From NCBI RefSeq assembly GCF_000803215.1, contig NZ_JSXC01000002.1, positions 62,001 to 126,000 on the forward strand: a DNA stretch of 64,000 nt, read 5' to 3'. The notes under the pieces are model-generated. The model saw only the letters and a program-made list of their open reading frames with translations. It made no database searches and was not told the origin of the DNA. The stretch is from Pectobacterium fontis (GTDB taxonomy: Bacteria; Pseudomonadota; Gammaproteobacteria; Enterobacterales; Enterobacteriaceae). Shown in pieces: positions 1 through 8,646 of this stretch. Made by a program: the position numbers and the translations under genes. Numbering within the stretch: position 1 is the stretch's first letter; every line of letters starts with the position of its first letter.

Positions 1-104
1 TGGCGAATGCCGATATAGAAAAAGTGAAACTTGCGCTACAGGAACAGGGATTTTATCTGCAAGTGCCCCCGCCGGTCGAAAGCTTATTAAACACCGCTGT
101 ATAA
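1..104 (+). CDS. ycgL: YcgL family protein, C-terminal end only
   Basis: Only the last 33 or so codons are inside the window; the gene enters from the left edge in the frame starting at base 3 and stops at TAA 102-104. The visible tail has the run [19 protein letters not shown] followed by PPPVESLL, which matches the conserved end of E. coli YcgL (a small protein of unknown function encoded beside minCDE). The E. coli protein carries a longer C-terminal extension after this point; here the protein ends soon after PPPVESLL. The neighbour ycgM supports the call because ycgL-ycgM-ycgN is the E. coli order. Confidence 0.85.
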   Translation, partial: ANADIEKVKLALQEQGFYLQVPPPVESLLNTAV

Positions 105-444
105 GTGTAAAAAAATAATACCAGAGCGTACTTTCAGATAAAGCCGAAAACATAATTTGGCGTGGAATATCCCGGTCTTTTACATGATATTCCGCGCGAT
201 AAATATTCATTTTTTGAGTTTTCCTTCGTTGTCATTTAATTGTTTCCATTTTTGGCCGGGTGGAATGCCTTTCCCTATCATCCGATCCCCAAGCTCGCGC
301 TCCTGAAATCTGTTGGGGGAACCCCCGTTGCGATGATATAACGATGGTTTTGCACCATCGTGTTCTTATATAGCAGCTTTCCTTTTAGGCATGTTTGCAC
401 CGTGAAGGCGGCGATAATCCAACAGACAGGGCAGGAGAATACCC
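105..444. other. ycgL-ycgM intergenic region with three hairpins
   Basis: No gene is seen in these 340 bases. Three inverted repeats are readable: GGAATATC (164-171) with GATATTCC (186-193); GGGGG AA CCCCC (315-326); and a perfect 8-bp stem ACGATGGT/ACCATCGT with loop TTTGC (341-361). The last lies about 80 bases before the ycgM start and is followed by GTTCTTATAT, so it may be a weak terminator or leader structure. The ycgM ribosome binding site CAGGAG lies just before its ATG. Confidence 0.5.
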
Positions 445-1101
445 ATGTATCAACACAGAGACTGGCAGGGCGCGTTGCTTGATTTTCCCGTAAATAAAGT
501 CGTTTGCGTCGGGAGCAACTACTCAGAACACATCAAAGAAATGGGCAATGCGACTCCGAGCGAGCCAGTGTTATTCATCAAACCTGAAACCGCACTGTGT
601 GATTTACGCCAGCCCGTCGCCATACCCAAAAACCTGGGTTCGGTTCACCATGAAGTTGAACTGGCTGTGCTGATCGGTACGCCGTTAAAACAGGCGAATG
701 AAGAACGCGTGGCCCGTGCGATTGCGGGTTATGGTGTGGCGCTGGATCTGACGCTGCGTGATTTGCAGTCCGACTTCAAAAAGGCGGGGCAGCCGTGGGA
801 GAAAGCCAAAGCGTTTGACGGTTCCTGCCCGATCTCCGGTTTTATTCCGGTTGCCGAGTTTGGCGATCCGCAACAAACCGATCTGGGCGTAAAAGTGAAT
901 GATGAAGTACGCCAGCAGGGCAACACGCGTGATATGATTACGCCGATTCTGCCGCTGATTGCTTATATGAGCCGTTTCTTTACGTTGCGCGCGGGCGATA
1001 TTATTTTAACGGGTACGCCAAAAGGGGTCGGTCCGATCCTGTCAGGCGATATGCTGACGATTACCGTGAATGACCGGACGTTGAGCACGCGTATTATCTA
1101 G
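445..1101 (+). CDS. ycgM: Fumarylacetoacetate hydrolase family protein YcgM
   Basis: A 218-residue single-domain FAH-fold protein. The family hydrolyses or isomerises acylpyruvate-type compounds with a divalent metal; the exact substrate of YcgM is not shown by the sequence. The expected metal ligands are visible: the acidic pair in HHEVEL (E70, E72) and D101 in VALDLTLRD. The conserved GQPWEKAKAFD (about 116-125) and the C-terminal LTGTPKGVGPI are also present. Length is close to E. coli YcgM. The start has a good CAGGAG ribosome binding site. It sits between ycgL and ycgN as in E. coli. Confidence 0.9.
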   Translation: MYQHRDWQGALLDFPVNKVVCVGSNYSEHIKEMGNATPSEPVLFIKPETALCDLRQPVAIPKNLGSVHHEVELAVLIGTPLKQANEERVARAIAGYGVALDLTLRDLQSDFKKAGQPWEKAKAFDGSCPISGFIPVAEFGDPQQTDLGVKVNDEVRQQGNTRDMITPILPLIAYMSRFFTLRAGDIILTGTPKGVGPILSGDMLTITVNDRTLSTRII

Positions 1102-1206
1102 CACCCCGCCGGCTGCCCGTGTTGCATGGCGGGCAGCAAAATCTCCCCGCCGCAGCCTGCCAGAATCACATATCTTTATTCACAATACAAAGTAACCGGA
1201 AGAAAA

Positions 1207-1653
1207 ATGACTGAACGCCCTTTTTGGCAGCAAAAAACGTTGTCTGAGATGTCTGACGATGAATGGGAGTCGCTGTGCGATGGCTGCGGTCAGTGCTGTT
1301 TGCATAAACTGATTGATGAGGATACGGAGGAAATCTACTTTACCAACGTCGCCTGCAATCAACTGAATATTAAAAGTTGCCAGTGCCGTAACTATGAGAA
1401 ACGTTTTGAGTACGAGCCGGACTGCATCAAGCTGACGCGCGAAAATCTGCTGACATTTAACTGGCTACCCGCGACCTGTGCTTATCGCCTGATTCATGAG
1501 CGTGAAGATTTACCGCAGTGGCACCCGTTGGTCTGCGGCACCAAGACGGCAATGCACCGCGAACGCATCTCCGTGCGGCACATTGCCGTGCGGGAGACTG
1601 AAGTCGTGGACTGGCAGGATCATATTCTGAACAAACCCGAGTGGGCGCGGTAG
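1207..1653 (+). CDS. ycgN: YcgN, UPF0260 cysteine-cluster protein
   Basis: A 148-residue protein that matches E. coli YcgN along its length. Function is unknown. It has a cysteine-rich motif CDGCGQCC (C24, C27, C30, C31) plus further cysteines in [15 protein letters not shown], suggesting a metal or Fe-S site (inference from the family). The frame is open from 1126, but the ATG at 1207 is preferred because [12 protein letters not shown] aligns with the E. coli N-terminal region and GGAAG lies just upstream; the upstream 27 codons look unrelated. It follows ycgM by about 105 bases. Confidence 0.88.
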   Translation: MTERPFWQQKTLSEMSDDEWESLCDGCGQCCLHKLIDEDTEEIYFTNVACNQLNIKSCQCRNYEKRFEYEPDCIKLTRENLLTFNWLPATCAYRLIHEREDLPQWHPLVCGTKTAMHRERISVRHIAVRETEVVDWQDHILNKPEWAR

Positions 1654-1908
1654 TGATTGTTTGCTGGTGCGATGGTCTGGTCGAAACAAGAAGTCCCTCA
1701 ATCTGATTCACTCAGAAGGGGGATGATGTACACCTCGTTGAGCCAGAGAACGTCGCGCGTGACTGCCAAAACTGGAACGCGCATCTGCTTTTTGCACGTC
1801 ACTTCACATTTTTCTTTTTCCTTGTGCGAATCATGCCGTCATCTCCGGCATAAATCGTGACGTGTTGTATAATTTTAAAGCAGCATAACCAGCAGAGGAG
1901 GAGAGAAT

Positions 1909-2106
1909 GTGATTAATTTTGAGAAAATTATTCTTGAGTACAGCGAGCAGTACACCGACTTTGCTGCCTCCACGATTGCTTTCATGGAAAGTCAGGAAAA
2001 AAAGATCGACGCAGATGAAATATCACGCAGGATCCCGCTGGAAAAAAGACCCTTTTTCAATGAACGATTAGTCCATTATCGCGATATCTACAGACCACAG
2101 CAGTGA
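1909..2106 (+). CDS. Small protein of unknown function, 65 aa, GTG start
   Basis: I do not recognise this family. The 65-residue product is rich in charged residues (motifs EISRRIPLEKRPFF and HYRDIYRP), has no hydrophobic segment and no signal peptide, so it is probably cytosolic and helical. The start is a GTG at 1909 with a very strong GGAGGAGAG ribosome binding site; an overlapping ATG at 1907 is followed at once by TGA, so it cannot be used. It lies between ycgN and dsbB on the plus strand and ends before a long hairpin at 2141-2176. The strong ribosome site makes it likely to be real. Confidence 0.6.
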   Translation: MINFEKIILEYSEQYTDFAASTIAFMESQEKKIDADEISRRIPLEKRPFFNERLVHYRDIYRPQQ

Positions 2107-2140
2107 CGAGTGACGCAAACCTGTGAGGTGTAGGAGCGGT

Positions 2141-2176
2141 TACCAGAAGCCCGACAATCTTGTCGGGCTTCTGGTA
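2141..2176. terminator. Long perfect hairpin between small ORF and dsbB
   Basis: A 16-17 bp perfect stem, ACCAGAAGCCCGACAA paired with TTGTCGGGCTTCTGGT, with a 2-base gap at its centre. It separates two convergent genes and can work in both directions as a structure. There is no clear T tract on either side, so intrinsic termination is likely but not certain. Confidence 0.6.
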
Positions 2177-2181
2177 TATCA

Positions 2182-2712
2182 TTAACGGCTGAAGAGATCG
2201 CGGCGTTTAGGACGCAAAGGCTGCGCGATCACCACCAATACGGCAATCAGCAGGTAAGCCGCGAAGATACCCAGCAACCATTGCGGCATTTCCATTGAAA
2301 GAAATGACCACTGACGCTCTGAACAATCACCTGTCGCATTGAAAATGGCCGGGAGCCATTTGTCTAAAGGTAACCAGGACGGGAAGCTGACAAAGAAGTC
2401 ACAGGTATTGAATGGCGACGGGTTTAACAAAATATCCGTGTGTTTCCATGCCAACCTAACGCCTTCGTAAGAACTGTATATCCACAGCGCGATAGCGGGG
2501 TAACGCAGCGGGGTTGATGGTGCGATGGCACCAACAATACCTGCTGCAAACACGCCCCACAGCGCACAGCGCTGGTAGATACATAGCACGCACGGTTTTA
2601 AGAGCATAACGTGTTGGAAATAGAGCGCCGTCAATTCCAACGCTAAAGCAGTAAACGCCAGCAGCAGCCACGCCCCACGCCCGCGTGAGCAACGATTAAG
2701 AAATCGCAACAT
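2182..2712 (-). CDS. dsbB: DsbB, disulfide bond formation protein B
   Basis: Inner-membrane quinone reductase that re-oxidises periplasmic DsbA and passes electrons to ubiquinone or menaquinone. The 176-residue sequence matches E. coli DsbB throughout. Both redox pairs are present: C41-V-L-C44 in the first periplasmic loop and C104/C130 in the second (TCDF and GDCSERQ). Four hydrophobic membrane segments are visible. In E. coli dsbB is next to nhaB and fadR; here nhaB survives only as a remnant upstream of dsbB. Confidence 0.95.
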   Translation of the reverse strand: MLRFLNRCSRGRGAWLLLAFTALALELTALYFQHVMLLKPCVLCIYQRCALWGVFAAGIVGAIAPSTPLRYPAIALWIYSSYEGVRLAWKHTDILLNPSPFNTCDFFVSFPSWLPLDKWLPAIFNATGDCSERQWSFLSMEMPQWLLGIFAAYLLIAVLVVIAQPLRPKRRDLFSR

Positions 2713-3288
2713 AAAAATATTCCATGCTAAACATGATTAAAGCAGCAGTGTAAACCGTTCTGGCTTCACTGCCATCATTTCACTGTGCAAAACGTAACAA
2801 TATGTTTATTTGATACTTTTCTATCATTTTACCGCGACAAAAAAAGCGTCTTGATCACGTCATCAAGCCGAAAATAGTCGCTGTCATGACTACTATACAC
2901 GATCGTGATTATGAGTGACTGCCCGATATGATCAAGTCTGGCAAAGAAACCCCGTGGTTATTCAGCAAAAATCGGTGAATGGCTCCAGCGTAAACTCCAC
3001 GCAGAGCAAACCGACCAGCGTCATCACGAGGGGCCGAGGCCGGGGCATGCCGATCATAATGGGAAGAGACTCCTTAATTCGTTAGAATAGGTTGATGATT
3101 TTCATCATATCGTAAAAACTTTACAAACTGTCAGACGTCTGCCGTCCTGCGCCGTAATCGGGCGGTTTGCCGTCACAATTTTTCATTGAAATTGTTCGGT
3201 GCCTGAGTGCAGCGCTATATCATGATTCTTTCGTCTGGTATTATGATTTGGCTTTTTTCGGCAATCACCGCTACGGATTATCAAACAC
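2713..3288. other. dsbB-fadR intergenic region (576 b)
   Basis: There is no intact gene. It contains the decayed 3' end of nhaB on the minus strand (separate entry), the divergent promoter regions of dsbB and fadR, and a small palindrome CAGACGTCTG near 3130. The position fits loss of nhaB, which sits between dsbB and fadR in E. coli. Confidence 0.6.
2960..3070 (-). pseudogene. nhaB: nhaB remnant (Na+/H+ antiporter C-terminal end)
   Basis: Reading the minus strand gives the run [18 protein letters not shown], which matches the end of E. coli NhaB ([20 protein letters not shown]). On both sides the reading frame breaks: upstream the sequence resembles YGRM...ALP only if frames are switched, and downstream TGA follows after three codons. 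About 100 of the usual 1,500 or so bases remain. The position between dsbB and fadR is the expected place of nhaB, so this is a deletion relic rather than a chance match. Exact limits are approximate. Confidence 0.75.
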
Positions 3289-4008
3289 ATGGTTATAAAG
3301 GCGCAAAGTCCGGCTGGATTCGCGGAAGAATATATTATCGAAAGTATATGGAATAACCGCTTTCCTCCAGGCTCTATTTTGCCCGCTGAGAGAGAGCTTT
3401 CCGAACTGATTGGCGTGACCCGTACGACCCTGCGTGAGGTGCTTCAGCGCTTAGCCCGCGATGGCTGGCTGACGATACAGCACGGGAAACCGACCAAGAT
3501 TAACAATTTTTGGGAAACGTCCGGGCTGAATATTTTGGAAACGCTGGCTCGGCTCGACCACGATAGCGTGCCGCAATTGATCGATAACCTGCTGGCTGTG
3601 CGTACCAACATTGCCGCCATCTTTATTCGGACGGCATTACGCCATAACCCGGAAAAGGTGCGTGATGTACTGACTCAAACCAGCGCGGTGGACGATAGCG
3701 CAGAAGCCTTTGCGCAGCTTGACTACAATGTGTTCCGTGGTCTGGCTTTTGCTTCTGGCAATCCGATTTATGGTTTGATCCTGAACGGCCTTAAAGGGCT
3801 ATACATCCGCGTCGGGCGCTACTATTTTTCCAACCCGGAAGCCCGCAAGCTGGCGGTGAATTTTTATGGTCGTTTGGAAACATTGCGCAGCGAAGAGCTA
3901 TACGATCAGGTGATGGACGTCGTCAGGCATTACGGTAAAGAAAGCGGGGCGATCTGGCACAGTATGCAAAGCGCCATCCCGCGTGATATCGCGGAAGTTC
4001 GCCGCTAA
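3289..4008 (+). CDS. fadR: FadR, fatty acid metabolism regulator
   Basis: GntR-family repressor of fatty-acid degradation and activator of unsaturated fatty-acid synthesis; DNA binding is released by long-chain acyl-CoA. The 239 residues match E. coli FadR in length. The N-terminal winged helix spans about residues 9-75, with the recognition-helix region [20 protein letters not shown] near 34-53. The C-terminal acyl-CoA-binding helical domain follows (about 80-230). ATG 3289 opens [16 protein letters not shown], the family N-terminus. It is monocistronic and ends at a bidirectional terminator. Confidence 0.95.
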   Translation: MVIKAQSPAGFAEEYIIESIWNNRFPPGSILPAERELSELIGVTRTTLREVLQRLARDGWLTIQHGKPTKINNFWETSGLNILETLARLDHDSVPQLIDNLLAVRTNIAAIFIRTALRHNPEKVRDVLTQTSAVDDSAEAFAQLDYNVFRGLAFASGNPIYGLILNGLKGLYIRVGRYYFSNPEARKLAVNFYGRLETLRSEELYDQVMDVVRHYGKESGAIWHSMQSAIPRDIAEVRR

Positions 4009-4043
4009 GGTTCATACGGTTTCGTTTCATTGTGAAAATGCGA

Positions 4044-4077
4044 AAAGGGGATTCAGGTTGCTGCCTGAATCCCCTTT
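4044..4077. terminator. Bidirectional terminator fadR/ycgB
   Basis: A perfect 14-bp stem AAAGGGGATTCAGG/CCTGAATCCCCTTT with a 6-base loop lies between the convergent fadR and ycgB genes. A/T runs at both stem bases allow use from either strand. Confidence 0.85.
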
Positions 4078-4118
4078 GTCATGATTAACGTCGCTTTTAT
4101 TGGCGTAGCCACGTTTTG

Positions 4119-5660
4119 CTATGTGGATGTTGCCCCGTTGCGCGGCGGGCAGCGTTCCAGCAGTTCAACACTGCCATCCGCGTTAGCCTGTTCCAGATAG
4201 ACGTCAAACCCCCACAGGCGATGGACGTGCTTTAAGACTTCCTGGCTACTTTTATCGAGTGGGGCGCGGTTATGCGGAACATAGCGCAGCGTCAACGCCC
4301 GATTGCCGCGTAAATCTACATTCCAGACCTGAATGTTCGGCTCCAGATGGCTCAGATTGTACTGTGCCGACAGTTCCTGCCGAATCAATCGATAGCCTTC
4401 TTCATCATGAATGGCGGCAATTTCCAGATAATTATTTCGGTCATCGTCCAATACCGTAAATAGCCGGAAATCACGCATCAGTTTAGGCGACAGGAACTGA
4501 CTGATGAAGCTCTCGTCCTTGAAGTTTTGCATCGCAAAATGCAGCGTGTCGAGCCAGTCTTTACCCGCGATATCGGGGAACCAGTAGCGATCTTCTTCCG
4601 TTGGCGACTGACAAATGCGCTTGATGTCCTGAAACATGGCGAAACCCAGCGCATACGGGTTGATTCCGCTGTAATACGGGCTGTTATACGGCGGCTGATA
4701 AATCACATTGGTATGGCTGTGCAGGAATTCCAGCATGAAGCGCTCGGATACCCTACCTTCATCATAGAGATGGTTCAGAATGGTGTAGTGCCAGAAGGTG
4801 GCCCACCCCTCATTCATCACCTGAGTCTGCTTCTGTGGATAGAAGTATTGGCTGACTTTACGCACGATGCGTAGCACCTCACGCTGCCATGGCTCCAGCA
4901 ACGGGGCATTTTTCTCCATGAAATAGAGCAGGTTTTCCTGCGGTTCTTGCGGAAAGCGCCTCGCTTGCTCTGGTGCGGCACCCTGTTCGCGCCGTGGTAA
5001 TGTCTTCCAGAGGTCGTTAACCTGACTTTGCAGATAAGCCTCACGGCTTTTCTGGCGGGATTTTTCCTCTTCAAGCGAAATCTTTTGCGGGCGTTTATAG
5101 CGATCAACGCCGTAATTCATCAGCGCATGGCAGGAATCTAACAGACGCTCCACCTCGTCCACGCCATAACGCTCTTCACATTGTGCAATATATTGCCGGG
5201 CAAACAGCAGGTAATCGACAATAGAGCTGGCGTCGGTCCAACTGCGGAACAGGTAGTTACCTTTGAAGAAGGAGTTGTGTCCGTAGCAGGCATGTGCCAT
5301 GACCAGCGCCTGCATTGGTAGCGTGTTCTCTTCCATCAAGTACGCGATACAGGGATCGGAATTGATGACAATTTCGTACGCCAGCCCCTGCTGCCCGTGC
5401 TTATAACGCTGTTCGGTTTCGATAAACTTCTTCCCGAACGACCAGTGGGCATAGTTGATCGGCATGCCTATACTAGAATAGGCATCCATCATTTGTTCTG
5501 AGGTGATCACCTCGATCTGATGAGGATAGGTTTCCAGACGATACAGTTTCGCCACCCGATCAATTTCATCGAGGTAGACCTGTAATAACTCAAACGTCCA
5601 GTCCGGTCCATCACTCAGGCGAAGTGTTTTTTTTACCTGATTATCCGTCGATATAGCCAT
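4119..5660 (-). CDS. ycgB: YcgB, SpoVR family protein
   Basis: A 513-residue SpoVR-family protein, nearly identical in layout to E. coli YcgB. The family's biochemical role is unknown, but in enterobacteria it is co-regulated with yeaG (PrkA) and yeaH in stationary phase and starvation; both partners are in this window at 8,647-11,892. Recognisable blocks are RLSDGPDWTFELL near the start, SFGKKFIETEQRYKHGQQG, and MNEGWATFWHYTILNHL, a conserved HExxH-like neighbourhood. The frame is open to 5690, but the ATG at 5660 (MAISTD) fits the E. coli start better. Confidence 0.92.
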   Translation of the reverse strand: MAISTDNQVKKTLRLSDGPDWTFELLQVYLDEIDRVAKLYRLETYPHQIEVITSEQMMDAYSSIGMPINYAHWSFGKKFIETEQRYKHGQQGLAYEIVINSDPCIAYLMEENTLPMQALVMAHACYGHNSFFKGNYLFRSWTDASSIVDYLLFARQYIAQCEERYGVDEVERLLDSCHALMNYGVDRYKRPQKISLEEEKSRQKSREAYLQSQVNDLWKTLPRREQGAAPEQARRFPQEPQENLLYFMEKNAPLLEPWQREVLRIVRKVSQYFYPQKQTQVMNEGWATFWHYTILNHLYDEGRVSERFMLEFLHSHTNVIYQPPYNSPYYSGINPYALGFAMFQDIKRICQSPTEEDRYWFPDIAGKDWLDTLHFAMQNFKDESFISQFLSPKLMRDFRLFTVLDDDRNNYLEIAAIHDEEGYRLIRQELSAQYNLSHLEPNIQVWNVDLRGNRALTLRYVPHNRAPLDKSSQEVLKHVHRLWGFDVYLEQANADGSVELLERCPPRNGATST

Positions 5661-6004
5661 CAGCGCGCCCCCTACGTGATCAACCTGCACGCAATCGCAC
5701 AGGCATAATTAATCGTAGCTCAATTTGATAAAAGTGATGAAAAAACGGTGGCTTGGCGCAATAAATTGGCAGATAGCAGCAATAGCGAAATGCTATCGCT
5801 ATGGCGGATGACAATTTCTTGCCAGATGGTAGAGTAGGCTTGTTTTTTATCTTTTATCCAGTGTTTTACCCCAAGAAATAAGCATTCTTCCAGCGTATTA
5901 GCCCTTAAATAATTCGTGTTGCAGGAAAGGCAACGCACGGGGTGCTTAAAAGAAAATGGGGAGAGGCAAAGCGTCGAGAACGGAGTAAAAGGGAGAGTGG
6001 TCGC
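5661..6004. other. ycgB-dadA divergent intergenic region
   Basis: These 344 bases hold the divergent promoters of ycgB and dadA. A 7-bp stem hairpin ATAGCGA/TCGCTAT lies around 5777-5800. A half copy of the dispersed repeat described at 18,191 occurs at 5906-5938. The dadA ribosome binding site is GGGAGAG. An open frame running from here leftward-antisense through dadA shows no protein-like features. Confidence 0.5.
5906..5938 (-). repeat. Half copy of dispersed intergenic repeat
   Basis: The 33 bases from TAAATAATTCGTGTTGCAGG to CAACGCAC are the reverse complement of the ends of the repeat family seen at 18,191-18,330 (GTGCGTTGGC at one end, CAACTCGAATTATTTA at the other), here joined without the central part. 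Confidence 0.55.
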
Positions 6005-7258
6005 ATGCGGGTTGTGATTCTGGGAAGTGGCGTAGTGGGAGTGAGTACCGCCTGGTATCTTGTACAGGCAGGGCATGATGTCACCGTGATTGACAGGCAA
6101 CCGGAACCCGGCTTGGAAACCAGTGCGGGGAATGCCGGACAAATTTCCCCCGGCTATGCCGCTCCTTGGGCTGCGCCGGGCATACCGCTGAAAGCGATAA
6201 AATGGATGTTTCAGCGCCATGCGCCGCTGGCTATCCGGCCGGATTTTACGGCGACACAGCTTTGCTGGATGTGGCAAATGTTGCTCAACTGTGATGCATG
6301 CCACTATAAAACCAATAAAGCCCGGATGGTGCGGCTGGCGGAATACAGCCGTGACTGCCTGCAACAACTGCGACAGGACACGGGGATCCAGTACGAAGGT
6401 CGGCAGGGCGGAACGTTGCAACTGTTCCGTACAGAACAGCAATATGACAATGCAACACGGGATATTGTGGTGCTGAAAGAGGCGGGGGTGCCTTATCAAC
6501 TACTGTCTCGTCATGAGCTGACCCGCGTTGAACCTGCGTTGGCGAAGGTGGCAGAGAAACTGACCGGCGGGCTGCGCTTACCGCATGATGAAACGGGGGA
6601 TTGCCACTTGTTCACTCGCCAGTTGGCGGCGATGGCTGCTGAGGCTGGCGTCACGTTTAAACTGGGGCGTAACGTCCGTCAATTACGGGTGGAGGGGCAA
6701 AATGTTACGGGCGTGCAGTGCGACGACGACATGATGGTGGCGGATGCCTATGTCATGGCCTGCGGTTCCTATTCAACGGCGTTACTGCGCCAGTGGTTCG
6801 ACATTCCGGTCTATCCGCTGAAGGGATATTCACTGACGATTCCATTGACGGATGATGCTTCTGCGCCAGTTTCTACCGTGCTGGACGAAACCTACAAAGT
6901 CGCAATTACCCGCTTTGATCGCCGCATTCGCGTCGGAGGCATGGCTGAAGTGGTAGGGTTCAATACCAAGCTGAACCCCAAACGGCGTGAGACGCTGGAA
7001 ATGGTCGTACGCGATCTGTATCCGCATTGCGGGCCGATTGAGCAAGCCACATTCTGGACGGGGCTGCGTCCGATGACGCCAGACGGTACGCCGTTGGTGG
7101 GGCGTTCACCGCTGAAGAATCTGTATCTGAATACCGGGCATGGCACGCTGGGCTGGACGATGGCCTGCGGCTCAGGGAAATTACTGGCGGATATTCTGTC
7201 GGATAAAGCACCGGAGATTGAAGCCGATGATTTATCCGTGTCTCGCTATACTCGCTAG
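6005..7258 (+). CDS. dadA: DadA, D-amino acid dehydrogenase small subunit
   Basis: FAD-dependent membrane-associated dehydrogenase that oxidises D-alanine to pyruvate and ammonia in alanine catabolism. The N-terminal dinucleotide fold is clear: [15 protein letters not shown] (GxGxxG at 7-12) and an acidic end of the second strand at VTVIDRQ. The C-terminal FAD-contacting [15 protein letters not shown] is intact. The frame is open from 5942, but ATG 6005 follows a GGGAGAG ribosome site and gives the family start MRVVILGSG; the product is then 417 residues. In E. coli dadX (alanine racemase) follows; here the next gene is an unrelated exporter on the other strand. Confidence 0.93.
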   Translation: MRVVILGSGVVGVSTAWYLVQAGHDVTVIDRQPEPGLETSAGNAGQISPGYAAPWAAPGIPLKAIKWMFQRHAPLAIRPDFTATQLCWMWQMLLNCDACHYKTNKARMVRLAEYSRDCLQQLRQDTGIQYEGRQGGTLQLFRTEQQYDNATRDIVVLKEAGVPYQLLSRHELTRVEPALAKVAEKLTGGLRLPHDETGDCHLFTRQLAAMAAEAGVTFKLGRNVRQLRVEGQNVTGVQCDDDMMVADAYVMACGSYSTALLRQWFDIPVYPLKGYSLTIPLTDDASAPVSTVLDETYKVAITRFDRRIRVGGMAEVVGFNTKLNPKRRETLEMVVRDLYPHCGPIEQATFWTGLRPMTPDGTPLVGRSPLKNLYLNTGHGTLGWTMACGSGKLLADILSDKAPEIEADDLSVSRYTR

Positions 7259-7282
7259 AGCATTCGTATTCTGTGTGTCGAA

Positions 7283-8482
7283 CTACGAGCGGGGCAGAGC
7301 TGTCATGCTGCCCTTACAGTGCCGCGTGAGCAGGCGGGCGCGGATCGCCAGCAGGGCGGCACACAGCATCACCAGTGCCAGTGATATTTTTGACGGCAAA
7401 GGGAGTGCCATTGCAATCAGCCCCAGCGCCGCGCCGCCCGCCATCTGTACAAACCCGACCATCGCTGATGCAATCCCCGCCTCATTGGAATACGGTTCCA
7501 GCGCATAGCTGGTGGATGGCCCGATCAAAAATGCCAGACCGGCACAGGCCAGCGCCACGGGCAGCATGTAGGTCGGCCAGGTGTTTTGCATCAATTCTGG
7601 GAGGAAAACGACGCCGCCAAGCAGGGAAAGAAAACCCGCCCCCATCAGCAAGCTACCAACGGTAAGACACCGCGGTCGACCGATTTTGCGGATAATCCGA
7701 TTCGCGAAGAAGCTAACCAGCATGATCCAAAAACCGTTCGCGCCAAAGGCAAGAGAAAACTCAAGGGGCGTGAGCTGTGCCTGATTCATCAACACCACGG
7801 GGGAGAAGGTGACATAAGTGAGCGCCATCCCCATGGCTCCTGCATTGACCGAAGCAAACCCCAGAAAGTGGCGATCGGATAACAGACGTATATATTGACG
7901 TAGCGGTAAACCCTTTACAGGTAAGGTTGAGTCCGGGCGCGTTTCGGGGAGAAAACGGATAACGAGTGCCAGAACCAGAATGCTGTAGCCTGCGAGGAAC
8001 CAGAAGGGCGCACGCCAGCCGAAGGCCTCAGCCAATAACCCGCCCAAAAGCGGCGCTAGCGCTGGTACAATGTTCAGCGTGCCGTTAAGAAAACCATAGG
8101 TTCTGGCGGCATCATCGCCGTTCAGTTTGTCACGCACGCTGCTGAAAATAGCAACCGCGGTGCAACAGACGGCCATTCCCTGGAAAAGGCGTGAAAGGAT
8201 GAAGAGCGTGGCGCTGGTAGCCAGTGCAGCCATGATCGCACCGATGAGATAGAGCAGCACACCAGCCAGTGCCATAGGGCGGCGACCATATTTATCAACC
8301 AGCGGCCCTGCCAGAAGCTGGCCTAATCCCATAACGAGAATAAACAGCGCGACGGTGGACTGAATCAGCGATTCAGGGCTATTCAACGCCACAGCAATAG
8401 CAGGAATGAGCGGTAAATAGATATCAATGCCCAGAGGGCCGAGTAGAACCAACGTCAGTAAAATCAAAACAAAGCGTTGCAT
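7283..8482 (-). CDS. MFS drug-efflux-type transporter (Bcr/CmlA-like, DHA1)
   Basis: A 399-residue protein with about twelve hydrophobic segments spread evenly, as in the DHA1 drug:H+ antiporters. Motif A is present between TM2 and TM3 (AGPLVDKYGRRPMAL, about 58-72), and the antiporter-type GTLNIVPALAPLLGGLL lies in TM5. The sequence resembles the Bcr/CflA and CmlA/FloR group more than E. coli MdtL or PunC, but the substrate cannot be told. It is convergent with dadA, leaving only 24 bases between their stops, and occupies the place where dadX would be in E. coli. Confidence 0.8.
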   Translation of the reverse strand: MQRFVLILLTLVLLGPLGIDIYLPLIPAIAVALNSPESLIQSTVALFILVMGLGQLLAGPLVDKYGRRPMALAGVLLYLIGAIMAALATSATLFILSRLFQGMAVCCTAVAIFSSVRDKLNGDDAARTYGFLNGTLNIVPALAPLLGGLLAEAFGWRAPFWFLAGYSILVLALVIRFLPETRPDSTLPVKGLPLRQYIRLLSDRHFLGFASVNAGAMGMALTYVTFSPVVLMNQAQLTPLEFSLAFGANGFWIMLVSFFANRIIRKIGRPRCLTVGSLLMGAGFLSLLGGVVFLPELMQNTWPTYMLPVALACAGLAFLIGPSTSYALEPYSNEAGIASAMVGFVQMAGGAALGLIAMALPLPSKISLALVMLCAALLAIRARLLTRHCKGSMTALPRS

Positions 8483-8602
8483 AACACAATCAGTAATCTA
8501 CGTTTTACGGGGGCGACAGGGTAATGCGCACCGTGATGGAAAGAAAGCGTTATCTTTGTGACAACGTCACGAGGAAAGCGATAAACCAGGTGGGAAAGGA
8601 AT

Positions 8603-8634
8603 CAACCAGTTAGCGGTTAACTGCTAACTGGTTG
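8603..8634 (-). terminator. Hairpin downstream of yeaH
   Basis: A perfect 12-bp stem CAACCAGTTAGC/GCTAACTGGTTG with an 8-base loop lies just after the yeaH stop on the minus strand. Only a weak T-rich stretch follows, so termination is likely but not certain. Confidence 0.65.
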
Positions 8635-8646
8635 AATGGTGAGGCG

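Noticed and set aside
5720-6499. 259-codon minus-strand frame overlapping the start of dadA
   Set aside because: It is antisense to dadA, lacks a ribosome site and protein-like composition, and its second half exists only because dadA codons leave that frame open.
7140-7508. 122-codon frame over the end of dadA and the exporter gene
   Set aside because: It overlaps two well-supported genes and has no independent signal.
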